Source: Coptis chinensis (lineage: Eukaryota > Streptophyta > Magnoliopsida > Ranunculales > Ranunculaceae). From it: a DNA stretch of 64,000 nt. The notes beneath the pieces were generated by a model. It saw only the letters and a program-made list of their open reading frames with translations. It was not told where the DNA came from and made no database searches. Each line of letters starts with the position of its first letter. Position 1 is the first letter of the stretch. The position numbers and the translations under genes were made by a program. Positions 12,601 to 27,665 of this stretch are shown piece after piece. The stretch is from the NCBI GenBank assembly GCA_015680905.1, contig JADFTS010000027.1, forward strand, positions 1 to 64,000, written 5' to 3'.

Positions 12601-13894
12601 ACCCATGACTTATATGCAATGGAACTCCTACGACATTGGAGGAGTTAGGGGTGGAGGTACCAGCTTGGCAAGACAAAGTGGTCTCTCATATGTTTTGTAC
12701 AGATAAGAGTGGCTGGGATGAGACTAAAATTAGTCAAAACCTATATCCTATTATATGTAAAAAGATCCTGGAGGTTAATATCAGGCCACAAGTGGAGTCA
12801 GCTGATAAGCCGAGATGGGAAAAAGACAGATATGGCAGTTTCAGTGTGAAATATGCTTACCACTTTCTCCATTCTAAGGAAGAAGTGGGGCAAAGTTCTA
12901 GATGCAATCCTATCACTCTAAGGCATATTTGGAAGGCCCCTGTCCCAGCACACATACAATTATTCCTATGGAAAATGTATATGCATGTGCTGTCTGTGGG
13001 AGCTACCCTTGCTGAGAGGTACATGATAGGAGAGTTCTCTTGTCCCTATTGCCTCAAGGAACTGGAAACTACATAGCACATATTCTTTAATTGTGAATGG
13101 GTAAGAACTGTCTGGTTTGGTTCACAAGTAGGGGTGAGAATCCACAAGGAGCAAAAGATGTCGGTCAGAGATAGACTGGATGAGGCAGTGAGGTGGTGTT
13201 GCAATAAGAACAATGAGAAAAGGCTGGCTGGTACCCACTTTGTGTTCATGCTCCAACAAATCTGGCAAACCAGGAATGAAATCAAGTTTGAGAAAAAAAA
13301 GGCAAATCGAGAAGGGATGATCAAGAAGAGCAGAGGGGGAGCTGAAAATGCTACTTGGCATACAGAGAAGAATTCCTCAACCCTAAATCTATTCCAAATA
13401 TAGATATTATTCAGCTTGAGGAAGTTTTCCACAACATACCAAATGACAACATAATAATTAGGTTTGATGCATCTTTCTGCAGGCAAACTGGATGGGCTGG
13501 AGCAGGAGCAATTGCAACAAATGATGAAGGGTGTATAGTGGGGGCTGCTGTTAGGCGTTTCAAGGCTTTGGAGGCAGCAGCGACTGAGCTGGAAGGAGCA
13601 GAAGTGGCAGCCATTCTGGCAAAGCATCTGGGAAGCCAGGCTTTTGTGATTCAAGGGGATAACTTGGAAGTTATTGGAGCTTTACAACAAAGCTCTTGCA
13701 GATGGGAATGGGAGGCTGTAAAAACTTATATAAACTCTTTGTTATCTGGAAGTAAGTCTTATGAGTTTAGATGGATCAGTAGGACCTTTAATGGGGATGC
13801 TGACTTGCTAGCTGCATGGATACAAAAGCAGTTAGGAAGCTTAGATCTTCCAAGTTGTATAGTGGCCTCAAACTGCTGTCCTTTGGTCGTTTGA
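9658..13894 (+). pseudogene. LINE ORF2: endonuclease, reverse transcriptase, RNase H, disrupted
   Basis: The APE-type endonuclease spans about 9,780-10,470 (NCRG start motif, LSETKA, FGDFNAI). Its last catalytic motif reads SDN where the family has SDH. Reverse transcriptase spans about 11,050-11,950 with KSPGPDG, FRPISLCN, DMAKAYDRVEW and the YADD active site near 11,835. A Cys/His zinc-binding region (zf-RVT type) lies at about 12,900-13,120. RNase H spans about 13,455-13,840 with the four acidic positions in FDASF, ATELEGAE, IQGDN and NGDAD. Stops interrupt it at 9,785, 10,099, 12,432, 12,606 and 13,074. Frames change near 9,825, 10,940 and 13,360-13,400. Non-functional, but every domain is recognisable. 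Confidence 0.92.
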
Positions 13895-13933
13895 TTTTGG
13901 TTAATATATAGTAGTATGAGTTGCATAAAAAAA

Positions 13934-13944
13934 AATACTCACGA
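13934..13944. repeat. LINE target-site duplication, right copy (AATACTCACGA)
   Basis: Exact match to 7,074-7,084. Its first A residues overlap the poly-A tail, so the 5' limit is ambiguous by one or two bases. Confidence 0.9.
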
Positions 13945-14360
13945 ACATTTATTTCTATATAAGTTTTGGTGTCTCGAAATTGTATGTTTTAGCTCTCTAG
14001 CTATCCGGAAACTCCGCATACACATTGGTGGGTGTGTGTATAATCTCGGAGCACAACATCAATGGTTGAGACAAATTTGGGGGCCCAATTGCATTCCCAA
14101 TGCAAACAACTTTTTTTCACCTTCACGAAAGATTATTTTCCTTCTTTGCTATTTTTGTGGTGAAAAACAAAAAAAGGTTGTCCAATGCAGATGTGAATTT
14201 AAACCTCGGATGGAATATTTGATTCCGTCTTAATATAAAAATAAAAAAAACGCGGCGGACGGAATGAAACATCCCGTCCAAAGTTTAATCGAAAAAATTT
14301 AAAAAAACACACACAAGACGGAATAAAACATTTCGTCCGAAGCTCACAACTCAGTGAAAC
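13945..14360. other. Spacer after the LINE
   Basis: No gene seen. Contains two related short segments (GACGGAATGAAACAT near 14,260 and GACGGAATAAAACAT near 14,318) each followed by CGTCC. Open frames here are short and match nothing I know. Confidence 0.35.
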
Positions 14361-14519
14361 CGAAGCAATCGAGACTTGATCCCAAGCAATATCTTTGGGT
14401 AGGTAGGCAACTTCAAAACCGAAGTCCAGTCTCAACTCTCCCCAACATCCATCTCCTTCACAATCTCCTCTGAAAAATAACACTTCCGACCCAACTGGTG
14501 TGTTTAGGCAAATCTTGTA
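14361..14519 (+). repeat. Direct repeat, left copy (about 159 bp)
   Basis: The block beginning CAATCGAGACTTGATCCCAA and ending CCAACTGGTGTGTTT recurs with a few differences at about 16,569-16,727. The 2.05 kb between the copies contains a transporter remnant and a degenerate minisatellite. The pair might be pieces of a retroelement's terminal repeat, but no primer-binding site, polypurine tract or TG...CA ends were found. Confidence 0.7.
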
Positions 14520-15239
14520 GAAGCAGTAGGTTCTACTGCAATTAATTGGAGACGCTAATGGAGGCTATCGTATATCTTGAGCATGTTGTTACCAAAGTCA
14601 GTTATTTTTCAACTGTGGATGAGTTTATTGCAAACAGTTATATATATAGATGCTATCGACAATGCTTCTCCTTTCTATGCAAACCCTAAAATGTAGATGC
14701 TATCGAAGAAAATGATTTAGAAGTAGTGTAGATGGTGTGATGTCGAGTTGCATGCACAATACACTGTCTATTTATGTAGTAAGTACAACACAAATTGGAT
14801 ATTCCTTAACTGTGTCGGGATAGATGAACCTAGCACATTCATTTCTAAATTATATTAGTGGAGCTAACGATGTAGTTATAACAAACAAATACAAGGATTA
14901 CATTGATTCGGTTCGTCATTTGTTGGACCTATAATAATTACTTTGAAGAATTTGGAGGAAAACAACTAAGCAATACCATGTGCAAGCCATAATGCAGAGC
15001 TGATCCACCCTGCTGGTGGAAGTTGCACTAGGTTGGTAATGTGAACTGATTGACCTTTTGACTGTTATTTATGTCATTTGCATGATCAACAGGTATATGC
15101 ATGGGGATTCAGTCTAGGCCTCAACATCGAGTTGAACAAAGTTGCATAAAGATGAGGATATGAAAACAAGAGGCTATTTCTCCATTTCTCTTCTCTATGA
15201 GCTCTGGGACTGCAAGAACAAGCTAGGCTAGAATGGAGA

Positions 15240-15715
15240 ACAAAGATATAAATGCTCTAATGGAAATTCCAGCAGTTTTTGTTGGCAGTGTTCTCTTAAG
15301 CTTCATACACCGTCGTTTGCTTTTTTCTTCATCAGCTTTTCTCGTTGGAGTTTCATGCACTTTCTGCATCTTCTTCTCTAGAAAGGACAATGAAGGGGTG
15401 AATGAGCACAATGGATCAAAAGGAAGTTGGCTTCAATTATCAGCAGAAGCGGTGGGATTCATGGCAGCATCAACAACATTTGACGTGCTATATGTTTACT
15501 GTGTCGAGTTGTTCCCAACAAATGTTCGTAACTTTGCAATGTCATTGTTAAGGCAAGCATTGATGTTGGGAGCTTTAATCACCCATCGATCTTCTAGTCG
15601 TACTTGGGTGCTTGAGCTCATCGGTATCATTCCTTATATTTGCGGTTTTCGCAAATTCTTCACTCTATGAAACATTAGAACAACAAGAGGAAGAGGAGGA
15701 AAATCTAAGGGTAGG
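15240..15715 (+). pseudogene. Organic cation/carnitine transporter (MFS) fragment
   Basis: The translation from about 15,245 contains NALMEIPAV, a hydrophobic helix, then [18 protein letters not shown] and [12 protein letters not shown]. These match the last third of plant organic cation/carnitine transporters (OCT family, major facilitator superfamily, roughly TM7-TM11). After MLGA (about 15,570) the frame is lost; the expected continuation (LLVVLG..., then SLYETLEQQ) is found in another frame to about 15,715. The N-terminal half is absent and the final helix is shortened. It is a truncated, frameshifted remnant. Confidence 0.8.
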
Positions 15716-15999
15716 TCTTGATAATTGTTTGGAACTGCTTGGTAAGCAATAATGATTATCTTTTGTAAGTTTGTGCTAGTCTTAAGATGTTGCTGCATGT
15801 ATCAATCCTGTAATTGGTTAAGAGATCTCTTGAACAGAACCTTTGTACAAAAAAAAAATACTTCTTTGCCACACAGGCTTTGCCCATGTAACAAAGAGAG
15901 GGCGATGTTATGGCCCCCACAAATGTGGCCCAATAAAAACCCAATTCAATACAAACCCACACTCAGAGCCCACTTTCGGAACGAACCCTACTTACCTAC

Positions 16000-16285
16000 C
16001 TACAATAAAGCTCATGCTCGAGGCCAAAAAAGCCTTTTCGAGCCCATACTTTCGGAACTTATCTATAATAAAGTCCATGCTCGAGCCCAAAAGTCTGCGA
16101 GCTTATCTACAATAAAGCCCATGCTCAAAGCCCAAAAGCCCACTCGAGCCCATACTCGGAGCTTATCTACAATAAAGCTCATGCTCGAGCCAAAAGCCCA
16201 CTTCGAGCCCATACTCGAGCTTATCTACAATAAAGCCCATGCTCAGAGCCCAAAAGCCCCACTTTTCGAGCCCATGCTCAGACTC
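16000..16285. repeat. Degenerate minisatellite, about 60-bp period, 5 copies
   Basis: ACAATAAAG (or TATAATAAAG) followed by a CATGCTCGAGCC-like segment starts near 16,001, 16,064, 16,108, 16,168 and 16,225, giving spacings of 63, 44, 60 and 57 bases. Each unit repeats the words GCCCATACTC and GAGCTTATCT. Open frames through it are repeat-derived and not genes. Confidence 0.85.
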
Positions 16286-16568
16286 AATTTTTAGCCTACC
16301 TACGCATATAACACAAAGTCTATTCAATTAAACACGTGTCTTGAACATTTGCGAGGAAGTTGTTTGACCGAATCAATCAACTTCCATAACTTCGTCCACA
16401 ACTTTCACAACTTTGTCCACATTCAAGATTCACTTCCATCAACATCAGATCGTGTGACGGTTCTCCAGCAAGTTTTCTAACTTCATCCCACGATTGGAAT
16501 ATTGGAGAATGAGGAAGTAACTATCACCAATCCGACATATAAAATCTAACATTGGTCATTCTCCAGAA

Positions 16569-16727
16569 CTACGCAATCGAGACTTGATCCCAAAACAATA
16601 CAACATTTGGGTACGTAGGCAACTTCAAACCGAAGTCCAGTCTCAACTCTCACTAACAACCATCCCTTTCACAATCTCTTCCGAAAAGATCACTTCCGAC
16701 CCAACTGGTGTGTTTTGACAAAACTTG
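16569..16727 (+). repeat. Direct repeat, right copy (about 159 bp)
   Basis: Partner of 14,361-14,519 in the same orientation. It is preceded by about 190 bases of T/C-rich sequence absent from the left copy. Confidence 0.7.
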
Positions 16728-17235
16728 CTGAAACAGGAATAATTCGTGAATTATTCGGTGATTCAAAAAAAAAATGGTGCGGTAAAAAATTCGGTCAAAA
16801 ATTCAATACAACAATTATCGGTGTTTGTTTAATTATCGCATTTTAAGCGTTTGGTTGCAAAATTTAGAAGTAAAAAATTCATGATATTATGTTAGTAAAT
16901 ATTAATAATAATTGTCATTTTTTACAACATAATAAACATATCTAAACAATTTAGCTATAAAAACATTGAAACCAATTGAATGGTCCACATAGGTACATTC
17001 ATTTATTTGTTCTTGAATTGAAATTAACATTCAAATTTCAAAATACACACACACACTATAACATGACAATTTAAATATTGCCCAAAAAGTATAAAAGCAA
17101 AAAACTTTTGGATTAATTTATTACTAAAAATGTAAGAGTGAGGGACTTAAAGTAAGAGTGAAGACATAAAATACAAAAAAAATAACAAAAACGCAACCGA
17201 ATTTTCATTTTTTTTTTACAAAAAAAAATTTAGGA
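16728..17235. other. AT-rich spacer
   Basis: Poly-A tracts and repeated ATTCGTGAATTATTCGG-like words. No gene or bounded repeat recognised. Confidence 0.35.
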
Positions 17236-18330
17236 CAAGCGTGCAACAAGCTGCGCCACAAGGCATTTCTAAATAGCAAATCCTATCCTTCTAAAAACAA
17301 ACTCGTTAAAACCAACTGTCATAACGTTACTGTTCATAACTTTATGAAGTCTCTTGAGAAGCTCATCAAACTGTTGTTCCAAGAAACCGAAAGTGTCGAA
17401 ACTAAATAGAATGAAACAATGTTGGTTAGCCCTGCAAGCTTCCTCATGCTTCACCATCTTCCCTATCATTTGCTCTCTTAGCTGCTTCTCCCACCTCAAA
17501 GTCACCATTCCCCAACCCTACCGGCGAGAGAGACTCGGTTATATCAACACATGCATATTTTTCCTCGGACCAACCGTAAATCAAGACACATCGCGGTGAA
17601 TTGAAGAGTCGATCTTCCCTCATTGGATCGATTGAGAAAGTTAACATGAGCTTATTTCTTCACTTGTACCCAACTCTCTAAAATGCATCACATAAAATGT
17701 CTCTCGACATGATCATGTTGGTATTTGAAACCGAAAAAATGTCGACAATGTGATGCATGATATGGTCCCCGAAAAGCATCAATCTACTCTTTTTGCAAAC
17801 AGGACATAAACCATTGCCAGAGTACAAAGGAATCATGAGACGGTATCGGAGAATATAACGATACTCCACCGGCGACATACGCTATCAAAGTCCCTCCATC
17901 GGAATAGCAAGTAGATTTTTTTTTGCATTGTTTCGACTGCAAGCATCCCATGACTGCCTTTTGACGAATAGATAAATCAAACTCCCTCTCGAGACCAGCA
18001 ACAATCTTATCGTAAAACGTTTATGCCAAAACGTTTTGTGGTTTTGAGGGGACGATAACATTCGCAACGAGAGAATTGAGGTCAAATCAGGTAGGCGGAG
18101 ACTCAATGCACTGATAGTAACATCAAGAATCTCATCCAAAGGCACTGTACCACAACTCCTAAGAATGTGGTCCTGAAGCTCAGAAGTCTGAAAACGGGAT
18201 GTCACAAAAACAAATGTAGAGACATCAGTGGCACAATAAATACCTAAACCACCCAGACGTAATGGGAGTGTCGATAAACGCCACTGTAAATCACCGAAGC
18301 CAGGACCATCAGAAACCATAATACCCTGGA
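17236..18330 (-). pseudogene. Decayed reverse-transcriptase element, C-terminal part with endonuclease-like domain
   Basis: Reading the minus strand from 18,319 down: the translation begins VSDGPGFGDLQWRLSTLPLR and LGGLGIYCATDVS, a signature of plant reverse-transcriptase-domain proteins often labelled auxilin-like in databases. Next comes a Cys/His cluster (CPVCKKS ... GDHIMHH, about 17,760-17,810), then CVLIYGWSEEKYACVDIT (about 17,540-17,600) and HEEACRANQHCFILFSFDTF to 17,269. The Cys/His cluster followed by a P(A/V)DV...D(V/I)T block resembles the restriction-like endonuclease of R2-type non-LTR elements; that functional reading is inference. At least three frame changes interrupt it. 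Related C-terminal pieces sit in the tandem array at 36-41 kb. Confidence 0.7.
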
Positions 18331-18499
18331 GCCAATTTTATTTATTTATTTATTTACTTATTTATTTTTTAGCCAAATTTTTGAAAAATTCGGCAAAATA
18401 CGTATTATTCGTTTCAAGGCAAAAATTCGTGAATTATTGCGAATCTTTCAAACATTCGAAAGTATTATACGTTTTGCCCTTCAAAAATTCGATTCGCGA

Positions 18500-18600
18500 A
18501 TTGCTAACAAGGGTATGGGGCTCGAACCCTGCCAACATCAAAGAGTTACTAATCTCATCTAAACACAGGATTGCCAAAAAAAATAAAATAAAATAAAATA
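18500..18600 (-). repeat. Short dispersed repeat, SINE-like
   Basis: On the minus strand it reads a T-rich lead, GGCAATCCTGT, GATGAGAT, then the B-box-like GGTTCGAGCCC. Same family as the copies near 619-795, 43,230-43,350 and 51,535-51,655. Tentative SINE. Confidence 0.4.
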
Positions 18601-18984
18601 AAAGATTCAAAAAATATCGGCTAAATTTCTTTAAAAATAAATTCTTAATAAACTGGGATACTCTATGGGATATTGTACACCGCGTCATTTTTATTGACTT
18701 TCTAATAAATATGACATGGAATTTTAATGGGAAGGGTTGAGCTGTCCACATAGGAGAGAGAATTATGAGGTGGATTGTATTATGCTTTTAGATTATATAG
18801 TAAAGTAATAGAATATAATAGAACAATTACTTTGTAGATTAATTATAAATTATTATAATAGGTATAAACAATTACTTCAACTATTTTGGACAAATTTAAC
18901 AACAACGACTTATCTATTTGAGACTTTAAACCCGCATTTCACGTGTGACGGTGTGTAAATCATTAATTATATAGTTCTTTTTAA

Positions 18985-20415
18985 GCGGTGAATTCTTTGG
19001 ATCGGACGTTGAATAAAAGATCATTCCATTCTAGCCCGTTGAAAATCTGAGAGATGTTTTAATCCCATTTTGGGCGTGGTCCTCACACAAAAAGTAGTTT
19101 TACAAAAACACATTTACGTTTATACCCCTTCGCCCTTTTCTCTCTTTTTATTTTCTCTCACGAACCCGCTTTCTATGTACATCCTATTTTGGATGTGGTC
19201 CCCACACAAAAGTTGTTTTGACAAAAACATCATTACGTTTATACCCTTCGTCCTCTCTCTCATTATTTTTCTCACGAGTCCTATTTCTCACCACTTTTCT
19301 ATCGTGTTATTGTTCTAAGGCAAAGAAGATATATAATGCCAAAATTCAGCTCTCCAAAAGAGGGTGATGGTGATGAGAACGTCCGGACCGACCCTTTGAT
19401 AATAAATGTAGATTTGTAGTGTGGGCTAATATATTTCTAATGCTAACCTAGATGAGATTGGTTACTATGAACTTGATTTGTAGATTATTTGTCATTTAAT
19501 GTCTGTGTTTGGCGTGATGACAAGTACTTATGTGCCGGTGAACTATTCCTCCACCTATAACATATTATTCAATATAATGTCTAAATTCCTTGTTATATTG
19601 TTTCTATGTTTATTTTCTGAATAAATTTCTACAACAGTAATGAATATTAAAAAGGCTATGGAAAAAGAGCCCTTAAATAGCTAGAATGAGACGAATTTAA
19701 CAACACCACACACATAATGTCGTACAAGTGAGATACAATGTCTTACTAAGATCATATTTAGTTCAATTAAATGTGTCATTTAAAAGCACCACATAATATC
19801 GTACATGTGAGATACAATGTCTTACTATGATCATATTTATTTCAGTTAAACGTGTCATTTAACAACACCACATAATGTCGTACATGTGAGATACAATGTC
19901 TTATTATGATCATATTTTAGTTCAGTTAAACGTATATTTTCAGGTTATCCAAATACGAATTATTCAATAATGAAAGCCAAATTTTAGTGAAAAAGTCATG
20001 TAGAGATGAGAATATTTGATGAGTACTGAATTATTGGAAAGAGACCTGAAGCAATAGTGGCAATAGGGATGAAAACCATATTAAGTGTGTATTTTCAAGT
20101 TATCTAAATACAAATTTAACAGCACCACGCACATAATGTCATACAAGTGAGCTACAATGTCTTACTATGATCATATTTAGTTTAGTTAGACATGTATTTT
20201 CAGATTATCCAAATACGAATGTTAAAACACTACATAATGTCGTACATATAAGATACAATGTCTTCATATATAAATATTGTGGAAGGGTATTAGGGGTATT
20301 TCATATTATCATCAAGTGGGGGCCACGTCCGGAAGTGGAATAAATCTTCTCTGACATATTCAACGGGCTATTCTATTATACTCTTTAAGTCAACGCCCGA
20401 TTCAAGAATTTACCC
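18985..20415. mobile_element. Non-autonomous TIR element with about 100-bp inverted ends and internal minisatellite
   Basis: The left end starts GCGGTGAATTC and continues TCGGACGTTGA and TAGCCCGTTGAA. The right end read inward on the minus strand gives GGGTAAATTC, TCGGGCGTTGA and TAGCCCGTTGAA, with alignable sequence for about 100 bases. Inside are two copies of a GTGGTCC(T/C)CACACAAAA block (about 19,075 and 19,197) and five copies of an ATAATGTCGTACA-type unit. Length is about 1.43 kb with no transposase. Flanks TCTTTTTAA and TTATTTTAA match at 7 of 9 positions, compatible with an eroded 9-bp Mutator-type duplication. Confidence 0.75.
19705..20280. repeat. About 80-bp tandem units (CATAATGTCGTACA type)
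   Basis: Units start near 19,711, 19,791, 19,869, 20,130 and 20,232. Each has CATAATGTC, GAGATACAATGTCTTA and GATCATATTTAG. They lie within the TIR element and are its main internal content. Confidence 0.85.
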
Positions 20416-20599
20416 TTATTTTAAATCAAGTTGGCGCTCATTCCTTCAGCCAAAATCTATGTTTTAAAATTTGTATATGTATATATTTGATGATATTTCA
20501 ATTAGTTTTTCTATTTCTAATTTATAAATAAAGTATAATTACCTTTGTGTGGATAGGGCACACAAGCTAGAGACTTCAGACTTTGACTGGTTCAAAGCC

Positions 20600-20902
20600 C
20601 ATTGTGCTATAACTAATGGGCCTCCATCTCAACCCAATTCAAATTCTAGAAGATTCCTAATGTTAACTCCACAAGGCACACGAGGTTGACTCTATAAAAT
20701 AGAGTCAGATTAGTAAGGATGAAACACAAGTTCAAACTAAAATAGAAGTACGTAATACGAAAAGCAACAAAAATAGAAGACCTTTCTTTGTAAAGAAGAA
20801 AGAAACAGATCGAAAGATAAATACTCTTAATTCCATATCACTTCACCAGATCCCTCAAACTTTCTCTCTCCACTGTTTTTCAATCTCTTTTAAAATTTGA
20901 AG
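20600..20902 (+). promoter_or_regulatory. CDC48 promoter and 5' UTR: heat-shock element, TATA box
   Basis: TTCTAGAAGATTC at 20,644-20,656 is a perfect three-unit heat-shock element (alternating TTC/GAA with 2-base gaps). CTATAAAATAG at 20,692-20,702 is a good plant TATA box 36 bases downstream. AATGGGCC near 20,608 and AAAGCCCATT near 20,586 are site-II-like motifs common in housekeeping promoters. The pyrimidine-rich leader runs to the ATG at 20,903. The combination fits a protein-quality-control gene that is constitutive and heat-responsive; binding is inferred only. Confidence 0.65.
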
Positions 20903-25849
<4,947 letters not shown>

Positions 25850-26292
25850 ATTTAATATTATTGCCTTGTTTAACACTATCTGTAGTTTAGGCTTCCGTAG
25901 AGCCTTAAACTTTTTGTGCTTTGTTGGGACATCATCTGAAGCAAGGTTGATGTTGTTTTTTTAGACTCTCTTTTATTTATGGCATCATTTAACTGCAGTT
26001 ACTCTTCTAAATTCTAAATTCTAAATTCTGATTCTCTTTCAGACTTGTGAATAATCTATATTTTATTCTGCCACTTCTGTGCCAGTAAAAAAAGATTCGG
26101 TTTGCCTTGGTAATTCTTCTGAAAATGTGAAATTGATTAGGCCTTAACATATGTAGGCTTATGTAGTTGTTGACCAACTTATTTGATAGCATATGATGAG
26201 ACTCCATGGATTTCATTATTAGGGATCTTGGCATGCGTGTTTATTTGTGGGCAAATACAGTTGAAATGCAGAGAAGTAGAAAATCTTTATCT

Positions 26293-26498
26293 AATAAAAC
26301 CGTAGTTCGGGATTTTGGAATTCCGATAAATCTAAAAACCGAAATCCAGTAAATTTCGACCCTATTATATTCGGAATTTCAAATTCTTTCGGAATTTCGA
26401 TTATTTTGACACTATATTTAGAATTCCGTTTTTTTTTAAACCGAAATTCCGAGTGGAATTCCGGAGTTCCGTTCGGAATCACGAACTATGAATAAAAC
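26293..26498. mobile_element. hAT-type MITE (190 bp) with exact 8-bp duplications
   Basis: The element spans 26,301-26,490 between AATAAAAC at 26,293-26,300 and 26,491-26,498. The left end is CGTAGTTCGGGATT and the right end on the minus strand is CATAGTTCGTGATT. The interior is rich in GGAATTCCG-type words. It lies about 450 bases past the CDC48 stop codon. Confidence 0.88.
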
Positions 26499-27089
26499 AG
26501 AACCGAGTGGGAGGACAGATTCCACGTCATAAGGTGAGGCATTAATTACATAACTTAACTATAGCTACTAAAAAATCATAAAGGGTGAATTAAAAAGCTT
26601 TTATGGGGTGAGTTAAAAGGTTTTTCTCACCTCACCCATCCCACACAAAAAGAGTCAACATTGGACAAAATTTTTAGGTACTTGTTACTGCCGGACCCCA
26701 TATTGTGGGCAGACCCCAAAAACTAAAACACTTATTACAAATGTGCCATTGGTCCCAAAAGTTGTTTTGTGTTGAGCAGACCCCAAACCAAAGAGAAGTT
26801 GACTTGTTGCAACTTTTTCAGCCCTTCTCTTCTATTCTCTTCTCTTCCACCATAAAAAAACCATAAACCATTAAACCCTTAAACCCTAACACTAAACACT
26901 AATGGAAGAGCCCAACCCCATTTTAGAACATGAAGATGACGAAGAAAATGTAATGCATCATGACCCCATTCAAGAAGAAAATATAGAACAAGTTCCAAGT
27001 TTCAAGAAGAAAATGTAGAACAAGTTCAAAGTGAAGAAAATAGAGGAATGGATGATGATGCATTTAATAAGAATAAGGTAAATCTAAAT

Positions 27090-27275
27090 TAAACGTAATT
27101 ATGAATGTAGTAATTATGCATGTAGGAATTATTGATGTGTACAGTGATTATACATGTAATAATTATGCATGTAGGAATTATTGATGTGTACAGTGATTAT
27201 ACATGTAATAATTATGCATGTAGGAATTATTGATGTGTATAGTGATTATACAAATGTAATAATTATGCATGTAGG
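27090..27275. repeat. Tandem ATGTAATAATTATGC-type units, copy 1
   Basis: Repeats of ACATGTAATAATTATGCATG and ATTGATGTGTACAGTGATTA, also present at 32,240-32,490. They sit just downstream of the element's first exon, where the fuller copy has an intron. Confidence 0.85.
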
Positions 27276-27277
27276 TC

Positions 27278-27650
27278 CAAAACGATGTGGCATGTCGTTT
27301 GGATTTCACACCAAACGGTCGATTCACACCATTTTTTTTGTCAAAACGATGTGGCCATGTCGTTTGGGATTTGAATTTGGAAAAACGATTTGTCCGTTTT
27401 TTGGACTTGACCGGTGTGGCCACACCGTATTTTTCCAAATTCAAATCTAAAACGACATGGCCACACCGTTTTGGACTAGGTCCCAAAGCGGTGTGGCCAT
27501 GTCGTTTGAGATTTGAATTTGGAAAAAAGACTTGTCTGTTTTTTTGCCACTTGAACGGTGTGGCCACACCGTTTAGACTTTAGTCTCAAAGCGACATGGC
27601 CACACCGTTCAAGACTAAGTCCGAACGGTGGCCAACACCGTTCAAGTGGC
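27278..27650. repeat. Modular palindrome cluster 1 (GGCC-centred)
   Basis: About eight sites of the form half-site + GGCC + half-site, with half-sites ACGGTGT or ACGA(C/T)(A/G)T. The perfect palindrome ACGGTGTGGCCACACCGT occurs at about 27,555. Mixed sites occur near 27,452, 27,488 and 27,590, and decayed ones near 27,278, 27,411 and 27,624. Open frames through the cluster are repeat artefacts. Confidence 0.85.
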
Positions 27651-27665
27651 AAAAAAACAGAAAAG

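Larger units (their letters stand above)
7085..13933 (+). mobile_element. Full-length L1-type LINE with 5' UTR, ORF1, ORF2 and poly-A tail
   Basis: A 6,849-bp non-LTR retrotransposon bounded by an exact 11-bp duplication. Order: pyrimidine-rich leader (7,085-7,307), ORF1 (7,308-9,638) with an RNA-binding domain and zinc knuckle, ORF2 (about 9,700-13,894) with endonuclease, reverse transcriptase, zinc-binding region and RNase H, then a short 3' UTR and A-tract at 13,926-13,933. The intact target duplication and full length indicate a fairly recent insertion, yet both ORFs carry several in-frame stops and frameshifts, so it cannot move by itself. Presence of RNase H places it in the plant L1 lineage that gained this domain. 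Confidence 0.93.
26680..27660 (+). mobile_element. MuDR-type element, 5' part only (copy 1)
   Basis: Nearly the same sequence as about 31,820-32,900: it shares GGTACTTGTTACTGCCGGAC, a leader containing AAACCCTT repeats, an ATG at 26,902 beginning MEEPNPILEHEDD, a 24-base tandem block and a palindrome cluster. In this copy the first exon is broken near 27,000 by a small deletion and stop, and after about 27,657 the sequence switches to a PPR-gene remnant instead of transposase. It may be a truncated element or one that captured host DNA. Confidence 0.7.
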
